A stretch of 64,000 nucleotides of DNA from Microbacterium sp. XT11 (GTDB lineage Bacteria > Actinomycetota > Actinomycetes > Actinomycetales > Microbacteriaceae). Location of the stretch: positions 2,109,081 through 2,173,080 of the forward strand of contig NZ_CP013859.1 of assembly GCF_001513675.1 (NCBI RefSeq), in the 5' to 3' direction. Below the pieces are notes generated by a model, which saw only the letters and a program-made list of their open reading frames with translations, made no database searches and was not told the origin of the DNA. Both the position numbers and the translations under genes were made by a program. Positions 59,562 to 64,000 of the stretch are shown piece by piece. Each line of letters begins with the position of its first letter. The stretch's first letter is position 1.

Positions 59562-61046
59562 GTGTCAACCCTCAGTGATCTCGCCCAAGCCCAGGGCCTC
59601 CTGACCGACGGCGACGTCGAATGGCTCCACCGCCTCGCCGGCGATGGACAGCTTCTCGCCGATCTGGCATCCGCCGATATCGTCATGTGGATCCAGACCG
59701 ACGATGGCTCGTTCATCGCCGTGGCGCACGCACGGCCCAGCGGTGCGGCGACGCTCTTCTACCGCGACATCGTGGGGGAGCGCGTTCGGCCGCAGTGGCG
59801 CACGCAGGTGCAGGGGGCCTTCGAATCGGGCGAGATCGTCGACTCATCCTCGCCCGACTGGTTCGAGGAGACGCCCACCAGGGTCAGGGCGGTGCCGATC
59901 GTCAACGAACGTCGCTCGGGCGATCAGCCGCCGTCGGTCATCGGCGTCGTGACCAGGCACACGAACCTCGGCGAGGCCCGCACGCCGTCGCGCCAGCAGA
60001 TCACGTTCGACGAATGCGCCAACGACCTGTTCCGGATGATCGCCGACGGCAGCTTCCCCGACCTGGCCGCGCCGACGTCTCCGCGGCGAGGCGCTCCGCG
60101 CGCCTCTGACGGTCTCATCCGCATCGACGTCGACGGCATCACCACCTTCGCGAGCCCGAACGCGCTCTCCGCCTTCAACCGGATGGGCTTCGACGACGAG
60201 CTCGAGGGCGAGTCCCTGGCGGAGGTCACCACGCGTCTGGTCCCGCCGTCCCGTCAGGTCGACGAGTCGCTGCCGGTCGTCGTGACCGGGCGTGCGCCGT
60301 GGCGCACCGACATCGAGGCCAGGGGAGTGACCGTGTCGCTCCGCGCCATCCCGCTCAAGGACCACGGCACGCGCATCGGCGCGATCGTGCTGTGCCGAGA
60401 CGTGTCAGAGCTGCGGCACCAGGAGCAGGAGCTCATCACCAAGGATGCGACGATCCGCGAGATCCACCATCGGGTGAAGAACAACCTGCAGACCGTCGCG
60501 TCGCTGCTGCGCATCCAGGCACGGCGGACGCACTCGGACGAGGCGCGCGAGGCCCTCACCCAAGCCATGAGGCGCGTCGATTCGATCGCGGTGGTGCACG
60601 ATACGCTCGCGCAGGGGCTCACGCAGAAGGTCGACTTCGACGAGGTGTTCCACCGCGTGCTCAAGCTGGTGGCAGAAGTCGCCGCAGCCCCGAACACGCG
60701 CGCCCGCACGCAGTCCACTGGTCGCTTCGGGGTACTGCCGAGCGAATACGCCACGCCCCTCGCGCTTGCGCTGACCGAGGTCGTCACCAACGCCGTCGAG
60801 CACGGTCTCAAGGGGCAGGAGGGCGTCGTCACGATCGACGCCAGCCGCACCGAGGAGAATCTGCGCGTGACGGTGCGCGACACGGGTCATGGCCTCCCGG
60901 AGGGGCGCATCGGCCAGGGACTCGGCACGCAGATCATCCGCACCCTCATCCAGGGGGAGCTGGGCGGCACGATCGAGTGGCGCGGCACCGACGGCGAGGG
61001 CACGGAGGTCGTGATCGACGTCCCGTTGCGCTGGCTGAACAAGTGA
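59562..61046 (+). CDS. pdtaS: Soluble sensor histidine kinase PdtaS-type
   Basis: A 494-residue cytoplasmic kinase. Residues about 1-150 are a GAF-like domain (ADIVMWIQTDDGSFIAVAHA), about 180-285 a PAS-like domain (IRIDVDGITTFASPNALSAF), and then the HisKA_2 dimer domain with His302-His303 in REIHHRVKNNLQTVASLLRI. The ATPase domain has ALTEVVTNAVEHGLKG, DTGHGLPEG and GLGTQIIRTL. This layout is that of PdtaS (Rv3220c), which signals to the RNA-binding antiterminator PdtaR. No pdtaR gene is in the window. GTG 59562 follows a weak purine stretch. whiB1 is next, convergent, as in mycobacteria (Rv3219). Confidence 0.93.
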   Translation: MSTLSDLAQAQGLLTDGDVEWLHRLAGDGQLLADLASADIVMWIQTDDGSFIAVAHARPSGAATLFYRDIVGERVRPQWRTQVQGAFESGEIVDSSSPDWFEETPTRVRAVPIVNERRSGDQPPSVIGVVTRHTNLGEARTPSRQQITFDECANDLFRMIADGSFPDLAAPTSPRRGAPRASDGLIRIDVDGITTFASPNALSAFNRMGFDDELEGESLAEVTTRLVPPSRQVDESLPVVVTGRAPWRTDIEARGVTVSLRAIPLKDHGTRIGAIVLCRDVSELRHQEQELITKDATIREIHHRVKNNLQTVASLLRIQARRTHSDEAREALTQAMRRVDSIAVVHDTLAQGLTQKVDFDEVFHRVLKLVAEVAAAPNTRARTQSTGRFGVLPSEYATPLALALTEVVTNAVEHGLKGQEGVVTIDASRTEENLRVTVRDTGHGLPEGRIGQGLGTQIIRTLIQGELGGTIEWRGTDGEGTEVVIDVPLRWLNK

Positions 61047-61072
61047 CTCCCGTGCCCTCGCGGCACGCAACG

Positions 61073-61108
61073 ACGATGGCCCCGGATCCGAGGATCCGGG
61101 GCCATCGT
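61073..61108. terminator. Bidirectional terminator between pdtaS and whiB1
   Basis: ACGATGGCCCCGGATCC (61073-61089) pairs with its complement at 61092-61108, a perfect 17-base-pair stem with a two-base tip, between the stops of two convergent genes. It is the strongest hairpin I noticed in the window and suits both strands. Confidence 0.9.
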
Positions 61109-61141
61109 GGCGTACGGGGCGCGCGTTCGATGCGGCGACGG

Positions 61142-61390
61142 TCAGGAGGCGCGGCGTGCGCGCGCGGCGCGGCGCTTGAGCGCACGGCGCTCGTCTTCGG
61201 AGAGACCGCCCCACACGCCCGAGTCCTGGCTGGTCTCGAGGGCGTACTGCAGGCAGATCTCGGTCACGGTGCAGGTTGCGCAGACGGACTTCGCCTTCTC
61301 GATCTGATCGACGGCCGGCCCCGTGTTCCCGACGGGGAAGAAAAGCTCAGGGTCGACAGTCAGGCAGGCGGCCTTGTCGCGCCAGTCCAT
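61142..61390 (-). CDS. whiB1: WhiB-family iron-sulfur regulator WhiB1
   Basis: An 82-residue WhiB protein with cluster ligands at Cys9, Cys37, Cys40 and Cys46, the same positions as M. tuberculosis WhiB1. The conserved turn SGVWGGLSEDERRALKR and a basic Arg/Ala tail follow. WhiB1 is an essential, nitric-oxide-sensitive regulator that binds the principal sigma factor. The start MDWRDKAAC is typical. It is convergent with pdtaS across a strong hairpin, as in mycobacteria. The 232 bases upstream to the next start hold its promoter, which I could not place. Confidence 0.95.
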   Translation of the reverse strand: MDWRDKAACLTVDPELFFPVGNTGPAVDQIEKAKSVCATCTVTEICLQYALETSQDSGVWGGLSEDERRALKRRAARARRAS

Positions 61391-61622
61391 TGGGGCTCCT
61401 CGGTGTGGATTTCAAGAGATGTCGTCGTGCGACGCCTCGGATTCGGGCGGCAGATCGGGTTCAGCTACCCTGATGGGATGCGAGCGGATGCTCGCTCTGT
61501 GTGATGCGGGCGAAGCGCCCGACCCACGCCGCTGTGGGAGCACATGACTTTGTCTATTCTGTTACATGAACCCTGCGAAATCAAGGGTTTTCCTCCTTCT
61601 CATCCGATTCCCAGGAGACGCC

Positions 61623-62009
61623 GTGCGCGCACCCCGACTCGCCCTCGCTTCAGCCGCCGTCCTAGCCGCCGAGGGCGCGGCGCTCCTGGTGTTCGCCCTG
61701 ATCGAGCTCATCGGACTCGGTGCCGGTGACGCGTCATCCCTGCCGACCGCGCTCGCGCTGATCGTCCTCACGCTCGTCGGCGCCGCAGCCTTGTTCGCCT
61801 TCGCGGTCGGCGTGCGCTCCGGCCGATCTTGGGCGCGCTCGGGCGGGGTCGTCTTCCAGGTGCTCGCCGTGACCCTCGCCCTCGCGTCCCTGACCGTGCA
61901 GCCCGTCGTGTGGCTGTTCGTACTGGCGGTGGGGCTTCCCGGAGCCGTGGGCTTCGTGCTCCTCGTCGCCAGCGCGCGTGCCGAGGGAGGGTCCGCTCGC
62001 GCGGACTGA
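61623..62009 (+). CDS. Small four-helix membrane protein
   Basis: A 128-residue integral membrane protein of no recognised family, with about four hydrophobic helices (LALASAAVLAAEGAALLVFA, ALALIVLTLVGAAALFAFAV, FQVLAVTLALASLTVQ and LFVLAVGLPGAVGFVLLVA). The loop GVRSGRSWARSGG between helices 2 and 3 is basic and likely cytoplasmic. I chose GTG 61623 because AGGAGA lies five bases upstream; ATG 61566 would add 19 residues with no ribosome site. A TATTCT at 61555-61560 would be its -10 element. It converges on bcp with 3 bp between stops. Confidence 0.75.
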   Translation: MRAPRLALASAAVLAAEGAALLVFALIELIGLGAGDASSLPTALALIVLTLVGAAALFAFAVGVRSGRSWARSGGVVFQVLAVTLALASLTVQPVVWLFVLAVGLPGAVGFVLLVASARAEGGSARAD

Positions 62010-62012
62010 TCC

Positions 62013-62486
62013 TCAGGCGTCGACGCCGAGGAGCTTGCGCAGCCTGGCCACGTGTCCCGTGGCCTTGACGTTGTACAGCGCGTGCTCCACGACTCCATGC
62101 TCGTCGAGCACGAAGGTCGAGCGGATGACGCCTTCGACGGTCTTGCCGTAGTTCTTCTTCTCGCCCCAGACGCCGTATGCGGAGTGCACCGCGTGGTCGG
62201 GGTCGCTGAGGAGGGTGAAGGTGAGACCGTCGCGCTCCCGGAACTCGGCGAGCTTGGCAGGCTCGTCACGGGAGATCCCGACGACGCGATAGCCCGCCCC
62301 TTGGAGCGAGGAGATGCTGTCGCGGAAGTCGCACGCCTGCGTCGTGCACCCCGGGGTCATGGCCGCAGGGTAGAAGTAGAGCACCGTCTTCTCGCCGCGC
62401 AGATCGGCCAGGCTCACCGTGTCGCCGTCCTGGTCGAGCAGGGAGAAGTCGGGGGCGGGGGTTCCGGGTTCGAGGCGCTCAGTCAC
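62013..62486 (-). CDS. bcp: Thioredoxin-dependent peroxiredoxin, BCP type
   Basis: A 157-residue cytoplasmic peroxiredoxin that reduces hydroperoxides using thioredoxin. The active site AAMTPGCTTQACDFRDS carries peroxidatic Cys47 and resolving Cys52, the spacing of atypical 2-Cys BCP enzymes. LGDYFS-type elements are replaced by TVLYFYPA at the strand before it. GVWGEKKNYGKTVEGVIRST is the typical C-terminal block. Length is standard. It lies 9 bp after rsgA on the same strand, so aroA, rsgA and bcp probably form one operon. Confidence 0.95.
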   Translation of the reverse strand: MTERLEPGTPAPDFSLLDQDGDTVSLADLRGEKTVLYFYPAAMTPGCTTQACDFRDSISSLQGAGYRVVGISRDEPAKLAEFRERDGLTFTLLSDPDHAVHSAYGVWGEKKNYGKTVEGVIRSTFVLDEHGVVEHALYNVKATGHVARLRKLLGVDA

Positions 62487-62495
62487 CTGTCCAGC

Positions 62496-63566
62496 CTATC
62501 GGCCCGGTGTCTGCTCCGCCTTGTCGGCGAAAGTCTGGAGCAGGCGCTGCAGCGAATCCAGGCGTGCGCGGCCGGTCGGACCCAGGCGTCCGGACTCGGC
62601 GGCTTCGATGAGCGCGCAGTCGGGAGCATCCGCCCTGTGCGTGCACCCGCGGGGGCAGTCCTCGGCGATCTCGGCGAGCTCTGTGAACGCCGCGAGGATG
62701 TTCGCCGGGTCCACGTGGCCGAGCCCGAAGGAGCGGACACCCGGTGTGTCGATGACCCAGCCAGAGCCACCATGCCCGCGGTACCTCAGTGAGACCGTGG
62801 AGGAGGAGGTGTGCCTGCCCCGCCCCGTGACCTGGTTCACGTGTCCGGTCGCGCGCCCCGCCGTCGGCACGAGGGCGTTCACCAGCGTCGACTTGCCGAC
62901 GCCGGAATGACCGACGAACACCGTGGAGTGGCCGACGAGAGCAGCGCCGATCTCCGCGACCGGCATGTCTGTGCGTCCGCTCGTGAACATCCGCAGGTCG
63001 TCGAGACCGTCGAAGTGGGAGAGGAAGTCCGCTGGATCGGCCAGGTCGGTCTTGGTGACGACGAGCAGGGGGCGGATGCCGGCGTCGAGCGCGGCCACGA
63101 GATAGCGATCGACCAGGCGCGCACGGGGTTCGGGGTCTGCGGCGGCGACGACGATGAGCATCTGGTCGGCGTTGGCGACGATGACCCGCTCGACCTGATC
63201 GGTGTCGTCCGCGCTCCGACGCAGCAGCGAGGTGCGCTCCACGATGCCGACGATGCGCCCGAGGGTCCCCTCGTCGCCGGAGGTGTCGCCGACCACGCGC
63301 GCCCGGTCTCCGGTCACGATGGGGGTGCGCCTGAGTTCTCGGGCCCGCGCCGCCGTGATCGTGCGTTCATCCGGAGTGTCCTCGTCGATGAGCACCGTGT
63401 ATCGGCCACGATCCACGCCGAGCACACGACCGATCTGCGCGTCCTCGTGCGCGGGCCGCCGCTTCGTGCGCGGTCGGTTCGCCTTCGGGTTGGGGCGCGT
63501 GCGTACGCTGCTCTCGTTGTACTCCTCGAAGTCGTCGTCGAGGTCGTCGTCGCCGAGCCAGCTCAC
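62496..63566 (-). CDS. rsgA: Small ribosomal subunit biogenesis GTPase RsgA
   Basis: A 356-residue circularly permuted GTPase that checks 30S subunit maturation. The order is an OB fold (about residues 50-115), then VVTKTDLAD (G4), the P-loop VFVGHSGVGKSTLVNALVP, VIDTPGVRSFGLG (G3), and a C-terminal zinc site CPRGCTHRADAPDC. The N-terminal ~45 residues are acidic then basic and typical of actinobacteria. GTG 63566 overlaps the aroA TGA, so rsgA is coupled to aroA; the arrangement matches Rv3228-Rv3227 in mycobacteria. Confidence 0.95.
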   Translation of the reverse strand: MSWLGDDDLDDDFEEYNESSVRTRPNPKANRPRTKRRPAHEDAQIGRVLGVDRGRYTVLIDEDTPDERTITAARARELRRTPIVTGDRARVVGDTSGDEGTLGRIVGIVERTSLLRRSADDTDQVERVIVANADQMLIVVAAADPEPRARLVDRYLVAALDAGIRPLLVVTKTDLADPADFLSHFDGLDDLRMFTSGRTDMPVAEIGAALVGHSTVFVGHSGVGKSTLVNALVPTAGRATGHVNQVTGRGRHTSSSTVSLRYRGHGGSGWVIDTPGVRSFGLGHVDPANILAAFTELAEIAEDCPRGCTHRADAPDCALIEAAESGRLGPTGRARLDSLQRLLQTFADKAEQTPGR

Positions 63567-64000
63567 GCGGAGTCGCCTCGCAGCATCCGCGCCCACAGGA
63601 GGGTGAACTCGGGGAGCGTCTTCGCCGTTGTTCCGATGTCGTCGATCTCGACGCCAGGCACACGCAGACCGATGAGAGCGCCGGTCGTCGCCATCCGGTG
63701 ATCGTGATGAGCCGCCCAGCGCGCACCCCGGAGCTCCGCTGGGACGATGCGCAGGCCGTCGGGCAGCTCCTCGGCGACGCCGCCGAGCGCACGGAGGTTG
63801 CCGATGAGCGCGGCGATGCGATCGGTCTCGTGCAACCGGATGTGTCCGATCCCCCGGATCGTGGTGGGGGAATCGGCGAAGGCGGCGAGCCCGACGATCG
63901 TCGGGGTGAGCTCGCTCGCGGCCGAGAGGTCGAGGTCGAGACCGCGGATGCCGCTTCCGGCGCGAACCGTGAGCGCACCGCCGTGTCTGCCGACGTGCGC
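63563..64000 (-). CDS. aroA: 3-phosphoshikimate 1-carboxyvinyltransferase, C-terminal part
   Basis: The last 145 residues of EPSP synthase, which joins shikimate-3-phosphate and phosphoenolpyruvate on the way to aromatic amino acids; the 5' part is beyond the window. Visible are SAASELTPTIVGLAA, RLHETDRIAAL (the usual KESDR segment), the diagnostic HHDHRMATTGALIGL and the end IGTTAKTLPEFTLLWARML. The reading frame is open from base 64000 to the stop at 63563. It overlaps rsgA by four bases. Confidence 0.94.
   Translation of the reverse strand, partial: AHVGRHGGALTVRAGSGIRGLDLDLSAASELTPTIVGLAAFADSPTTIRGIGHIRLHETDRIAALIGNLRALGGVAEELPDGLRIVPAELRGARWAAHHDHRMATTGALIGLRVPGVEIDDIGTTAKTLPEFTLLWARMLRGDSA

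Overview
The window is high-GC chromosomal DNA from an actinobacterium, most likely a member of Microbacteriaceae such as Microbacterium (an inference from gene content, not a database match). Supporting evidence is two WhiB genes, mtrA-mtrB-lpqB, a pdtaS-type kinase, a fused RmlC-RmlD protein, SecA without a zinc tail, and many GTG starts with four-base ATGA/GTGA overlaps. I saw no tRNA, rRNA, CRISPR array, insertion sequence or prophage. No gene-free stretch exceeds 300 bases.

Positions 1-25111 form a cell-surface polysaccharide locus. It opens with a truncated epimerase, an acyltransferase, family-2 glycosyltransferases and a Wzx-type flippase. Next come a DUF2304/polyprenyl-phosphate glycosyltransferase pair and a large secreted repeat protein. 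The dTDP-L-rhamnose genes follow (rmlA, rmlB, fused rmlC-rmlD) with an SGNH acyltransferase. After these is a galactofuranan block: glf, a GlfT2-like polymerase, a Wzm/Wzt-type ABC exporter, a polysaccharide pyruvyl transferase, a small proline/threonine-rich membrane protein, a GlfT1-like transferase and two tandem O-antigen ligase/polymerase-like proteins. Together these would make, modify and export a rhamnose- and galactofuranose-containing glycan.

Positions 25200-36635 hold manA, a whiB2-type gene with a near-consensus promoter, a giant membrane glycosyltransferase-like protein, DUF5719, an inactive-looking metallopeptidase-family protein and DUF3499. A three-gene MacB-like export module and ahcY follow. 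Positions 36647-44130 hold an RDD protein and a divergent SpoIIM-like protein, then DUF58, MoxR, DUF4350, DUF4129 and a repeat-tailed membrane protein.

Positions 44226-54906 hold mtrA-mtrB-lpqB-comF-hpf, a coiled-coil protein, a PadR regulator and secA. Positions 55020-64000 hold an alanine-type aminotransferase, a CpaE/CpaB-like orphan pair, a small helix-turn-helix protein, an Rv3235-family protein, pdtaS, whiB1, a small membrane protein, bcp, rsgA and the 3' part of aroA. Gene order from manA to aroA broadly resembles the Mycobacterium tuberculosis Rv3219-Rv3260 region, with local rearrangement and insertions.
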